Shown piece after piece: positions 1 through 8,614 of a DNA stretch of 64,000 bases (the first letter of the stretch is position 1; each line of letters starts with the position of its first letter). The DNA is from Vibrio amylolyticus (GTDB lineage Bacteria > Pseudomonadota > Gammaproteobacteria > Enterobacterales > Vibrionaceae). A program made the translations under genes and the position numbers. The DNA is taken from the NCBI RefSeq assembly GCF_023145695.1, contig NZ_JAJHVV010000010.1, positions 1-64,000 of the forward strand. Direction: 5' to 3'. Under the pieces are notes generated by a model, which saw only the letters and a program-made list of their open reading frames with translations, was not told the origin of the DNA and ran no database searches.

Positions 1-21
1 GAGTAGGACATCGCCAGGCTT
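1..21 (+). rRNA. rrf: 5S rRNA, 3' end only (first copy)
   Basis: The window opens inside a 5S rRNA. The visible bases match the 3' end of the complete 5S copy at 220-338 (GAGTAGGACATyGCCAGGyTT), differing at two positions. The 5' part lies outside the window. The exact mature end is estimated from the E. coli 5S. Confidence 0.9.
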
Positions 22-28
22 TAAATTC

Positions 29-51
29 ATCTTTACCTATAAGGTGAAGAT
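29..51 (+). other. stem-loop just after the first 5S
   Basis: ATCTTTACC (29-37) can pair with GGTGAAGAT (43-51) across a five-base loop, with one G-U pair. It lies between the 5S end and the next hairpin. I infer a processing hairpin of the rRNA precursor; this is not proven. Confidence 0.45.
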
Positions 52-80
52 AAAAAAGCCCGTTTAGAGCGGGCTTTTTT
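52..80 (+). terminator. terminator-like hairpin between first 5S and tRNA-Thr
   Basis: A perfect 11-bp stem (A6GCCCG at 52-62 with CGGGCT6 at 70-80) with a 7-base loop and a run of six T has the form of a Rho-independent terminator. The tRNA and second 5S still follow on the same strand, so they need read-through (rRNA antitermination) or their own promoter. Confidence 0.75.
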
Positions 81-104
81 AGTCTAACGGACTTAAAACA
101 GTAT

Positions 105-181
105 GCTGATATAGCTCAGCCCGGTAGAGCGCACCCTTGGTAAGGGTGAGGTCCCCAGTTCGAGTCTGGGTATCAGCACCA
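105..181 (+). tRNA. thrV: tRNA-Thr (anticodon GGT)
   Basis: This is a 77-nt cloverleaf. The acceptor stem GCTGATA (105-111) pairs with TATCAGC (171-177), followed by discriminator A and an encoded CCA. The anticodon loop TTGGTAA gives anticodon GGT, which reads threonine ACC/ACU codons. The TTCGAGT sequence of the T-loop is present. Its position between two 5S genes is the same as thrV in E. coli rrnD, which is why that symbol is used. Confidence 0.95.
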
Positions 182-219
182 CTTAAAAGGCTAACGTAAC
201 TTACGCTAGTTTAAGAATT

Positions 220-338
220 TACTTGGCAACCATAGCATTGTGGACCCACCTGATTCCATGCCGAACTCAGAAGTGAAACACAATAGCGCCGATGGTAGTG
301 TGGGGCTTCCCCATGTGAGAGTAGGACATTGCCAGGTT
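220..338 (+). rRNA. rrf: 5S rRNA (complete, second copy)
   Basis: A full 5S rRNA with the conserved core CCATGCCGAACTCAGAAGTG and the 3' segment GAGAGTAGGACATTGCCAGG. The terminal helix is formed by ACTTGGCAA at the 5' end and TTGCCAGGT at the 3' end. Compared with the first copy it has two changes in the 3' strand (TCGCCAGGC to TTGCCAGGT), and its own 5' strand pairs with them. Ends are set from the helix and are accurate to a base or two. Confidence 0.95.
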
Positions 339-380
339 TGAATTATCCCTCCACCGATCAGGTGTTGAGAAGAAAATAGA

Positions 381-408
381 AACCTCAGCAGAAATGCTGA
401 GGTTTTTT
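381..408 (+). terminator. rRNA operon terminator
   Basis: AACCTCAGCA (381-390) pairs perfectly with TGCTGAGGTT (395-404) over a GAAA tetraloop and is followed by a T run. It ends the rRNA operon after the last 5S. Confidence 0.9.
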
Positions 409-438
409 GTTTTCTGGAACTAAATATATTCTATAGTT

Positions 439-1218
439 CTATTTACCATTGAGTTTCCAATCATAATCATAGTTAACTTTTCCATCGTACCCTGACAACT
501 CACCCCGATACTTTGATAGATGCTCAAAGAGATCCTCTTCAGCTCCAAAGTCAGCAATGAACCATTCATAGATAGACGAAAGTCTCAGCGTATTACTACT
601 GACTAAAGCCCCTTTATCGCTATTGATGAATCCATTGGCTGCTTTTTCTAAGTTTCGCTCTGTATTCTCAGCAGTAAAGGCTAAAGGTTGTAAGTTTGGG
701 CATCCTAGGCTTGCACAGTTAAGAGCGTAATGAGTTCTGGGATCATTCCAAATAGGCCGTAAAATTCTGTGTTCAATGTCATTTAAGGTGAGCTCTTTAC
801 CGTCAATTGAAATGATATTTTGCCCCCAAGGCCCGAAACTAAAAAAGCTTCCAATTTTCGTTATAGATTTGGTTGGGTAGTTATCCAGAATCAAATTAAC
901 AGTAAGAGCGTTATATAGGTTAACCCAATAAGAGTACTGTTCATCCTTACTATAGCTTTGTGGGGTTAGCGAGCTCAGCATTGTTATATACTTTTCCAGT
1001 AATCGTTTATCTTTCTTAGATACTGCACTATAACGAAACAGAGTATGCTGCCCCTCCATTACAAGATATTCATCAAGTATGTTTTGCCAGCTTTGATGTG
1101 AAATAGTGTCTGTACTTTGTTCATTACTGACATTCCAGTAAGGCCATAAGTTTGCTTTTGGTGCAGATAGGACAGAAAAAGAAGTGGTTAACGCCAATAG
1201 CGCTATTAGAAGTCTCAT
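439..1218 (-). CDS. DUF547 domain-containing secreted protein
   Basis: A 259-residue protein of unknown biochemical role. Residues 1-18 form a signal peptide (MRLLIALLALTTSFSVLSA), so it is probably periplasmic. The rest is a DUF547 domain: the YWVNLYNALTVNLIL stretch near residue 100 and HYALNCASLGCPNLQP near residue 160 are its conserved blocks. The cysteine pair in NCASLGCP is a hallmark of the family. It stands alone, downstream of the leu operon terminator and convergent with the rRNA operon. No clear Shine-Dalgarno precedes the ATG, but the signal peptide supports this start. Confidence 0.85.
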   Translation of the reverse strand: MRLLIALLALTTSFSVLSAPKANLWPYWNVSNEQSTDTISHQSWQNILDEYLVMEGQHTLFRYSAVSKKDKRLLEKYITMLSSLTPQSYSKDEQYSYWVNLYNALTVNLILDNYPTKSITKIGSFFSFGPWGQNIISIDGKELTLNDIEHRILRPIWNDPRTHYALNCASLGCPNLQPLAFTAENTERNLEKAANGFINSDKGALVSSNTLRLSSIYEWFIADFGAEEDLFEHLSKYRGELSGYDGKVNYDYDWKLNGK

Positions 1219-1308
1219 TAAAAATACCAGTGGTTGTAGATTTCATTAGTTAATTAGACCATAGCGTAGAACTATTCCTTTCATAACATTTGAGAAATAC
1301 GAGCTAAT

Positions 1309-1337
1309 AAAAAAGGCCAGTATTGCTACTGACCTTT
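1309..1337 (-). terminator. leu operon terminator
   Basis: Read on the minus strand, AAAGGTCAGTA (from 1337 down) pairs with TACTGGCCTTT, including a G-U pair, over a four-base loop, and six T follow. It lies 31 bp past the leuD stop. Confidence 0.85.
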
Positions 1338-1367
1338 AGACGGTGTTCTCTTAGTTTTTACACTGAG

Positions 1368-1970
1368 CTATCTTAGAAATGATGGAATATTTGCTTCGAA
1401 GGCAGAAATCTTATCTTCATGCTGAAGCGTTAAACCTATATTGTCTAACCCGTTAAGCAAGCAATGACGACGAAATTCATCGATTTCAAAACCGTATTCT
1501 TTACCGTTAGCGCGAACCTTCATTGCCTCTAAGTCAACTTCAACTTCAGCGCCTTCATTTGCTTCTACAAATTGGAATATCTCGTCAACTTCCTGTTCAG
1601 TAAGACGTACTGGAACCATTTGGTTGTTAATAGAGTTGCCATAGAAGATATCGGCGAAGCTTGGCGCTATCATTGCTTTAATACCGTAATCGGCTAGTGC
1701 CCAAGGTGCGTGTTCACGCGATGATCCACAACCAAAGTTTTCACGCGCTAATAATACGGAAGCACCTTGGTAGCGCGGAGCATTCATTACAAATTCAGGA
1801 TTTGGTTGTTCACCAGCATCATCAAGGAAACGCCAGTCGTGGAAGAGGTTTTTACCAAAGCCTAATCGAGAAACGCGTTGTAAGAATTGTTTAGGGATAA
1901 TGGCATCGGTATCGATGTTCGCCGTATCTAATGGAACGACTAATCCAGTATGTTGTTTAAAACCTGACAT
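1368..1970 (-). CDS. leuD: 3-isopropylmalate dehydratase small subunit
   Basis: LeuD forms with LeuC the isopropylmalate isomerase that converts 2-isopropylmalate to 3-isopropylmalate in leucine synthesis. The 200 residues match the family length (201 in E. coli). Typical small-subunit blocks are visible: [13 protein letters not shown] near residue 20 and [20 protein letters not shown] near residue 75, which is the swivelling aconitase domain. The gene lies 12 bp after leuC, with a TAGGAG ribosome site before the ATG, and is the last gene of leuLABCD. Confidence 0.97.
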   Translation of the reverse strand: MSGFKQHTGLVVPLDTANIDTDAIIPKQFLQRVSRLGFGKNLFHDWRFLDDAGEQPNPEFVMNAPRYQGASVLLARENFGCGSSREHAPWALADYGIKAMIAPSFADIFYGNSINNQMVPVRLTEQEVDEIFQFVEANEGAEVEVDLEAMKVRANGKEYGFEIDEFRRHCLLNGLDNIGLTLQHEDKISAFEANIPSFLR

Positions 1971-1982
1971 ATTTATCGTCTC

Positions 1983-3380
1983 CTAAAGTTCACGAATATC
2001 AACAAAGTGACCAGCAATTGCGGCAGCAGCAGCCATAGCAGGACTCACAAGATGGGTTCGGCCATCACGACCTTGGCGACCTTCAAAGTTACGGTTCGAT
2101 GTTGAAGCACAGCGCTCTTGTGGGCCTAGTCGATCGTTATTCATCGCTAGACACATAGAGCAGCCTGGCAAACGCCATTCAAAGCCTGCTTCAATGAAGA
2201 CTTTATCAAGTCCTTCTGCTTCTGCTTGTGCTTTAACTTGCTCAGAACCAGGGACAATCAACGCTTGTACGTGTGAGGCAACTTTACGTCCTTTTGCAAT
2301 TTCAGCAGCGGCGCGCATATCTTCAATACGAGAGTTAGTACAAGAGCCAACAAAAACCTTATCGACATTGTAATCAGATAGGGCTTTACCAGCTTCAAGT
2401 CCCATGTAAGCAAGAGCTTTCTCAGCAGAGGCTTTCTCTACAGGATCAGAGAAACTGTCTGGTGATGGAATTGGTGTATCTACGGAAATTACTTGGCCAG
2501 GGTTAGTACCCCAAGTGACCTGTGGTTTGATGTCAGCAGCATTTAGCGTTACAACGGCATCAAACTCAGCATCATCATCCGTTTTTAATGTTTTCCAGTA
2601 CTCTACAGCAGCATCAAAATCGGCACCTTCTGGAGAGAATTTACGTCCTTTGATGTATTCAAACGTCGTTTCATCAGGAGCAATAAGACCTGCTTTAGCA
2701 CCTAGCTCAATCGCCATGTTACAAACAGTCATACGCCCTTCCATAGAAAGGTCAGTGATGGCTTCACCACAGAATTCTACAACGTATCCTGTACCGCCTG
2801 CTGCGGTTGTCTCACCGATGATAGCGAGAACGATATCTTTTGCAGTAATGCCTGATGCGACTTTACCTTGTACATTGATCTTCATCGTTTTTGCGCGCGC
2901 TTGCTTTAGCGTTTGCGTTGCTAGTACGTGCTCAACTTCAGATGTACCAATACCGAATGCTAATGAACCAAATGCACCATGGGTAGCAGTATGCGAATCA
3001 CCACACACGATGGTCATACCTGGAAGTGTAATACCTAGCTCAGGACCCATTACGTGAACAATACCTTGGTATTTATGGTTTAAGTCGTAAAGGGTAACGC
3101 CAAACTCTTCACAGTTCTTAGATAGCGTTTCCATTTGGATACGTGCCATTTCACCTGAAGCGGCAATATCTTTCGTTTGGGTTGATACGTTATGATCCAT
3201 CGTGGCAAATGTCTTGCTCACTTGGCGAACTTGACGACCCTTTTCACGCAGACCATCAAACGCTTGTGGTGAGGTCACTTCGTGGACTAAGTGTCGGTCA
3301 ATATAAAGGATTGGGTTTTCACCCTCAGCAGCTACAGCAACGTGTGCATCGTAGACTTTTTCATATAGTGTTTTTGACAT
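1983..3380 (-). CDS. leuC: 3-isopropylmalate dehydratase large subunit
   Basis: LeuC carries the [4Fe-4S] cluster of isopropylmalate isomerase. The cluster cysteines can be seen in [10 protein letters not shown] (about residue 345) and [10 protein letters not shown] (about residue 410). The start is set at the ATG of [14 protein letters not shown]: it has an AAGGAAAG ribosome site about 7 bp upstream, gives 465 residues (466 in E. coli) and begins like other LeuC proteins. An in-frame extension 12 codons upstream is not needed. It sits between leuB and leuD in the leucine operon. Confidence 0.97.
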   Translation of the reverse strand: MSKTLYEKVYDAHVAVAAEGENPILYIDRHLVHEVTSPQAFDGLREKGRQVRQVSKTFATMDHNVSTQTKDIAASGEMARIQMETLSKNCEEFGVTLYDLNHKYQGIVHVMGPELGITLPGMTIVCGDSHTATHGAFGSLAFGIGTSEVEHVLATQTLKQARAKTMKINVQGKVASGITAKDIVLAIIGETTAAGGTGYVVEFCGEAITDLSMEGRMTVCNMAIELGAKAGLIAPDETTFEYIKGRKFSPEGADFDAAVEYWKTLKTDDDAEFDAVVTLNAADIKPQVTWGTNPGQVISVDTPIPSPDSFSDPVEKASAEKALAYMGLEAGKALSDYNVDKVFVGSCTNSRIEDMRAAAEIAKGRKVASHVQALIVPGSEQVKAQAEAEGLDKVFIEAGFEWRLPGCSMCLAMNNDRLGPQERCASTSNRNFEGRQGRDGRTHLVSPAMAAAAAIAGHFVDIREL

Positions 3381-3469
3381 TGCAATCTTTCCTTGGGAGC
3401 GAATCATTCCCAGCATTTTGTATGTGCAACTTCATAGCCTGAAGCTGCACAATATAGTTATAGGAATCT

Positions 3470-4570
<1,101 letters not shown>

Positions 4571-4644
4571 TTAAATATTTTGATTTGTGTTTCTAACCTA
4601 GCTATTTACTGCTCTAGGCTAGAACGCTTTTATTCATTAGCGAT

Positions 4645-6192
4645 TTATACTGCTGCGATCTTTTTTTGCTTAATTTCTGCGATTTCATCTGCACGGTGAA
4701 TACTGTTAATGACGTGCAGTAGTGCTTGACCAGAAGCTTCAACAATATCCGTTGAAATACCCGTACCATGGTACTTACGACCTTTATAGTTAGCGATGAT
4801 ATCCGCTTGGCCTAATCCGTCTTCACCTTCGCCTTTGGCGGTTAGGTCAAACTTGTCTAGAACAATATCATAACCTGTCACGCGATAGATACACTGGTAA
4901 AGTGCATCAACAGGACCGTTCCCCACAGCCGCTTCAGCGGTCTCTTCATCACCACAAAGCATCTTAATACTTGTGGTTGCCATTACGCTGCCAGATTGGA
5001 CACTTAGGTAGTTAAGCTTAAAGAAATCGTCCTCTTCACGAAGGTTCGAGAAATGCATTAGTGCTTCTAAGTCATAATCAAAAACTTGGCCCTTGCGGTC
5101 AGCCAGTTTCAAGAAGTCTTCATACAAAGCATCCAAGTTGTACTCTTCATCTTTATAACCCATTGCATCCATGTGGCTTTTCACAGCAGCACGGCCACTT
5201 CGGCTTGTTAGGTTTAGAGCTTTGTTTTTTAGACCAATAGACTCAGGTGTCATGATTTCATAAGTATTCTTATTCTTAATCATGCCATCTTGGTGAATAC
5301 CTGAAGAGTGGCTAAAGGCATTTGAACCTACAATCGCCTTATTGTCTTGGATTGGCATATTACATAGCTGACTGACAAGCTTACTAGTACGATGAATCTC
5401 GTCGTGCTTAAGTCCAGTATGTACACCTAATAACTCTTCGCGAGTTTTGATGATCATTGCGATCTCTTCAAGAGAACAGTTACCAGCACGCTCTCCGATA
5501 CCGTTAATTGTTCCTTCAACTTGACGAGCACCTGCTTGAACCGCAGCAATAGAGTTTGCCACTGACATGCCTAAGTCATCATGGCAGTGCACAGAGATAA
5601 TTGCCTTGTCGATATTCGGTACGCGATTGAAAAGGGTTTGAATGATGCCACCAAATTCATTTGGCACTGTGTAGCCAACGGTATCTGGGATATTAATGGT
5701 ATTCGCCCCAGCATTAATCGCCGCTTCAACCATACGACATAGGTCATCAATTGGCGTTCGACCTGCATCTTCGCAAGAGAACTCAACGTCATCTGTATAT
5801 TTACGAGCATGTTTCACCGCTCTTACGCCCATTTCTACAACGTCGTCATAGCTGCGACGAAGTTTGTCTTGAACGTGAATCGTTGAGGTCGAAATAAAGG
5901 TATGAATACGGAATGCTTCCGCTACTTTTAGCGCTTCAGCTGCAGCATCAATATCTTTAGGCACTGCACGAGAAAGACCACAGATTCGGCTGTTCTTAAT
6001 ATGACGAGCAATGGTTTGAACCGATTCAAAATCACCTGGTGAAGAGACAGGGAAGCCAGCTTCAATTACATCAACACCTAGGCGTTCGAGCGCGTAGGCA
6101 ATTTGCAGTTTTTCTTTAACTGTTAAGCTTGCTGACAACGCTTGTTCACCATCACGTAGAGTGGTGTCGAATATAATGACCTGATCGTTCAT
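4645..6192 (-). CDS. leuA: 2-isopropylmalate synthase
   Basis: LeuA condenses acetyl-CoA and 2-oxoisovalerate, the committed step to leucine, and is normally feedback-inhibited by leucine. The catalytic TIM barrel shows [15 protein letters not shown] near residue 8, the metal-binding [15 protein letters not shown] near residue 200 and [10 protein letters not shown] near residue 304. A C-terminal regulatory LeuA dimer domain fills the last 130 or so residues. It has 515 residues (523 in E. coli). AAGGAAG lies 7 bp before the ATG. Transcription is controlled by the leader and attenuator at 6259-6384. Confidence 0.98.
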   Translation of the reverse strand: MNDQVIIFDTTLRDGEQALSASLTVKEKLQIAYALERLGVDVIEAGFPVSSPGDFESVQTIARHIKNSRICGLSRAVPKDIDAAAEALKVAEAFRIHTFISTSTIHVQDKLRRSYDDVVEMGVRAVKHARKYTDDVEFSCEDAGRTPIDDLCRMVEAAINAGANTINIPDTVGYTVPNEFGGIIQTLFNRVPNIDKAIISVHCHDDLGMSVANSIAAVQAGARQVEGTINGIGERAGNCSLEEIAMIIKTREELLGVHTGLKHDEIHRTSKLVSQLCNMPIQDNKAIVGSNAFSHSSGIHQDGMIKNKNTYEIMTPESIGLKNKALNLTSRSGRAAVKSHMDAMGYKDEEYNLDALYEDFLKLADRKGQVFDYDLEALMHFSNLREEDDFFKLNYLSVQSGSVMATTSIKMLCGDEETAEAAVGNGPVDALYQCIYRVTGYDIVLDKFDLTAKGEGEDGLGQADIIANYKGRKYHGTGISTDIVEASGQALLHVINSIHRADEIAEIKQKKIAAV

Positions 6193-6258
6193 GTTTGCTT
6201 CCTTAGTGATTAGACGTCTTTTGCGTCAGTTAATCGTTTACTTCCAGTCGATAATTAC

Positions 6259-6288
6259 AAAAAAACCCGCATCTCAGTGCGGGTTTTT
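6259..6288 (-). terminator. leu attenuator terminator
   Basis: On the minus strand AAAAACCCGC pairs perfectly with GCGGGTTTTT (extended by one A-T pair) and is followed by seven T. It lies between leuL and leuA, where a transcription attenuator is expected. The established model is that ribosome stalling on leucine codons of leuL favours an alternative hairpin and lets transcription continue. Confidence 0.9.
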
Positions 6289-6321
6289 GGAATTCTAATG
6301 TGGCTATTTTTCTTCCATGAC

Positions 6322-6384
6322 CTACCCGCGTGATGTGTTCACGATAAGGAGGAGGTTGAGCAGGATAGAAAAATTCTTTGTCAT
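6322..6384 (-). CDS. leuL: leu operon leader peptide
   Basis: A 20-residue ORF, starting MTKNFSILLNLLLIV and ending NTSRG, carries five leucine codons in a six-codon stretch (CTG CTC AAC CTC CTC CTT), plus two isoleucines. AGGAAGT lies about 9 bp before the ATG. The stop TAG is about 34 bp before the attenuator hairpin. This is the classic layout of an attenuation leader peptide. It is too short for ordinary gene callers. Confidence 0.93.
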   Translation of the reverse strand: MTKNFSILLNLLLIVNTSRG

Positions 6385-6437
6385 TGTTAATTACTTCCTA
6401 AACGGAGTTAAAGAAACCACAAAATTAAGTTAACAAA

Positions 6438-6466
6438 TTAGTACCGCACTCGCGTAGCAACGTCAA
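6438..6466 (-). promoter_or_regulatory. leu operon sigma-70 promoter
   Basis: On the minus strand TTGACG (6466-6461) and TACTAA (6443-6438) are separated by exactly 17 bp. Transcription would start near 6431, about 47 bp before the leuL start codon. Inferred from sequence only. Confidence 0.75.
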
Positions 6467-6529
6467 CCATTAAGTTGTTTTTTTATTCATATCGGATCAG
6501 TTAAGGCGTTTCTGGCCTGAGAATAATAA

Positions 6530-6547
6530 ATTAATCAAATGATGAAT
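6530..6547. promoter_or_regulatory. operator-like inverted repeat 1 (imperfect)
   Basis: ATTAATC-AAAT-GATGAAT has the same half-sites and 4-bp spacing as the perfect repeat at 6594-6611, with one mismatch. Two equally built sites in front of a tetR gene suggest binding sites for its product. Confidence 0.5.
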
Positions 6548-6593
6548 TAGTGATTAATTAAGCAGCTACCGATTGTTATATTATCGCTCTATA

Positions 6594-6611
6594 ATTAATC
6601 GAATGATTAAT
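6594..6611. promoter_or_regulatory. operator-like inverted repeat 2 (perfect)
   Basis: ATTAATC-GAAT-GATTAAT is a perfect 7-bp inverted repeat with a 4-bp spacer, 13 bp before the tetR start codon. TetR-type repressors commonly bind such palindromes over their own promoter, so autoregulation is inferred. Confidence 0.6.
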
Positions 6612-6624
6612 ATATGAGATTGTT

Positions 6625-7308
6625 ATGACTGATTCAAAGGTAGCCAACATCGAATCAAGAAAAGCAGGAAGACCGCGCGATAAAACGGAGTCGAGAGCTC
6701 TGCTGTTAACTCATGCGAGAGAGCTCTTTGTCGCAAAGCCTTATGACAAAGTGTCAACGCGTAGCATCGCTGAAAAAGCAGGGGTCAATATTGGCATGAT
6801 CCGTTATTACTTTGGAAATAAAGAAGGTTTGTTTGAAGAGATGATACGTGACGCATTGTCTCCGATGAAGAATCAAATGGGCCTATTAATAAAAGAGAGT
6901 TCACATCAAAACCTTGTGGATCTTATGAGAACGTATTACCAAGCCATGATTAAGGTGCCAGAGATGCCACGTTTAATCATGAACACCATGAACATGCCTG
7001 CCGACGATAAGCAAAGACAGTTAATGGAGAAGGTGTTCATGGATCTTGCTCGACCAATGCAAAAGCTTATCTTTGAAAAATTGCGAAGCAGTGGGGTGAT
7101 ACGTTCTGACATGGATGAAAAATTGTGCCGAATCTCTTACATAAGTTTGATGGTATTTCCATTCATCGCGCCACCTGCGATGCTCAAGATCCACGGCGTA
7201 GAGCTAAACGAAGATTTTTTAGCGAGATTATTTGAACACAACATCAAACTGATGACACAAGGCTTTATAACGCCAACTCCCTATGAAGGAACACCGCATG
7301 ACCATTAA
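6625..7308 (+). CDS. TetR/AcrR family transcriptional regulator
   Basis: A 227-residue TetR-family repressor. The N-terminal helix-turn-helix domain spans about residues 22-70 and is easily recognised: SRALLLTHARELF, then STRSIAEKAGVNIGMIRYYF with the typical xYYFxNKEGLF ending. The C-terminal ligand-binding half is variable and gives no ligand. The stop codon overlaps the start of the membrane-fusion gene, so this is the first gene of a tetR-MFP-RND operon and probably its local regulator. Two operator-like palindromes lie upstream. Counterparts are regulators of multidrug efflux. Confidence 0.9.
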   Translation: MTDSKVANIESRKAGRPRDKTESRALLLTHARELFVAKPYDKVSTRSIAEKAGVNIGMIRYYFGNKEGLFEEMIRDALSPMKNQMGLLIKESSHQNLVDLMRTYYQAMIKVPEMPRLIMNTMNMPADDKQRQLMEKVFMDLARPMQKLIFEKLRSSGVIRSDMDEKLCRISYISLMVFPFIAPPAMLKIHGVELNEDFLARLFEHNIKLMTQGFITPTPYEGTPHDH

Positions 7309-8614
7309 TCGTAAATTTCTATTTTTTCCTGCCGTGTTAATAGGAGTGATTATTTTAGTATTGGCAGTCAAACTCAAGCCCTCTCTACCTGTTAAGCCAG
7401 CTACTGATCGTGCAAGGCTTGTTGAAACGGTTCCTTTGAAATTAAAGTCAGTAGCACCATTAACAATTGGTTTTGGTAAGGTGTCACCGAAAGTAGAGTG
7501 GAAAGCGATTTCTGAAGTCACTGGTAAGGTCGTTTACCGCCACCCCGACTTACAAAAAGGTCAGGTGTTACCAGCCGGAACTGAAGTGCTGCGGATCGAT
7601 CCTCTCGATTATGAGTTGAAGCTTGTTCAAGCATCTGCCGATTTTAAGTCGAGCCAAACGTCTCTGGCCAAACTGAACTTGGATGAAAGTAATTTAAAAC
7701 AAACGTTATCCATTGAAAAAAGTCGTTTGAAGATTTCCAAGACAGAATTGCAGAGAAAGGTCGATTTACGAAAAAAAGGTTTAACCTCTCAATCGGATGT
7801 CGATCAGCAGCAGCAAAGTAGTTTGTCACAGAAAAAATTAGTCTTGGATATAGAGCATAAATTAGCGCTCATGCCTGATGAAAAACAGGTGGCAGAAGCG
7901 GTGGTTAAAGTGAATGAAGCGAAGGTTCAAGAAGCGCAGCGATTGCTAACTAAGACATCCATTATTCTGCCTCAAGCTCTACGCATTGCAGATGTTGATA
8001 TTGAGCAAAACCAGGTCGTGAATATCCAGCAAGCAATGATCATCGCCCACGGGATAGAGGTCATGGAAGTGGATGCACAAGTCTCCATTCATGACATGCA
8101 AACCTTAGCGTCAAGCTTGGGAGAATTTAGCCGAGACGAATCAGGCATGCCTCAAGTGGACATGACCTTTGTCGAGGCCTCAATTGAGTTGAACAGCGGA
8201 TCTCTGAAGGTAACTTGGCCAGCTAAGGTTGCAAGGATCAGTGAAACGGTCGATCTCAATCAGGCAACGGCTGGTGTGATCTTAGAGATCGTTCAGGATT
8301 ATAAAGATCTCTCACCGACGTCGGTGCCGCCACTCGTCAATGGAATGTTTGTTAAGGCCTCGATTGAAGGTCAATCTAACCCTAGTTGGTTTATTCCTGA
8401 AAGAGCGTTGCATGGAGATAAAATCTACATAAAAGACGCGCAAGATCGTTTGGTTATAAAAGAAGTAGAGGTGCTCTACAGGCGTGATAACCATGTCGTG
8501 ATTGATGGAGATCTCGAGCAAGGCCAGCGTTTGATTCTCAATGACTTATTGCCTGCGATAGAAGGAATGCAATTAAGAGAGAGCCTGTTAGAGAGTGAGG
8601 AATCCACATTATGA
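7298..8614 (+). CDS. RND efflux membrane-fusion (periplasmic adaptor) subunit
   Basis: This HlyD/AcrA-type adaptor links an inner-membrane RND pump to an outer-membrane channel. An N-terminal membrane segment covers about residues 5-23 (KFLFFPAVLIGVIILVLAV). Next come a lipoyl half-motif near GQVLPAGTEVLRIDP, an alpha-hairpin with coiled-coil character (about residues 105-215), and beta-barrel domains. The start at 7298 (MTINRKF) has AAGGA upstream and overlaps the end of tetR. An ATG five codons earlier is also possible. It overlaps the pump gene by 4 bp (ATGA), indicating translational coupling. Confidence 0.88.
   Translation: MTINRKFLFFPAVLIGVIILVLAVKLKPSLPVKPATDRARLVETVPLKLKSVAPLTIGFGKVSPKVEWKAISEVTGKVVYRHPDLQKGQVLPAGTEVLRIDPLDYELKLVQASADFKSSQTSLAKLNLDESNLKQTLSIEKSRLKISKTELQRKVDLRKKGLTSQSDVDQQQQSSLSQKKLVLDIEHKLALMPDEKQVAEAVVKVNEAKVQEAQRLLTKTSIILPQALRIADVDIEQNQVVNIQQAMIIAHGIEVMEVDAQVSIHDMQTLASSLGEFSRDESGMPQVDMTFVEASIELNSGSLKVTWPAKVARISETVDLNQATAGVILEIVQDYKDLSPTSVPPLVNGMFVKASIEGQSNPSWFIPERALHGDKIYIKDAQDRLVIKEVEVLYRRDNHVVIDGDLEQGQRLILNDLLPAIEGMQLRESLLESEESTL

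Noticed and set aside
2515..3057. 180-codon open frame antisense to leuC
   Set aside because: Shadow of the well-conserved leuC reading frame; no ribosome site, and the translation has no recognisable domain.
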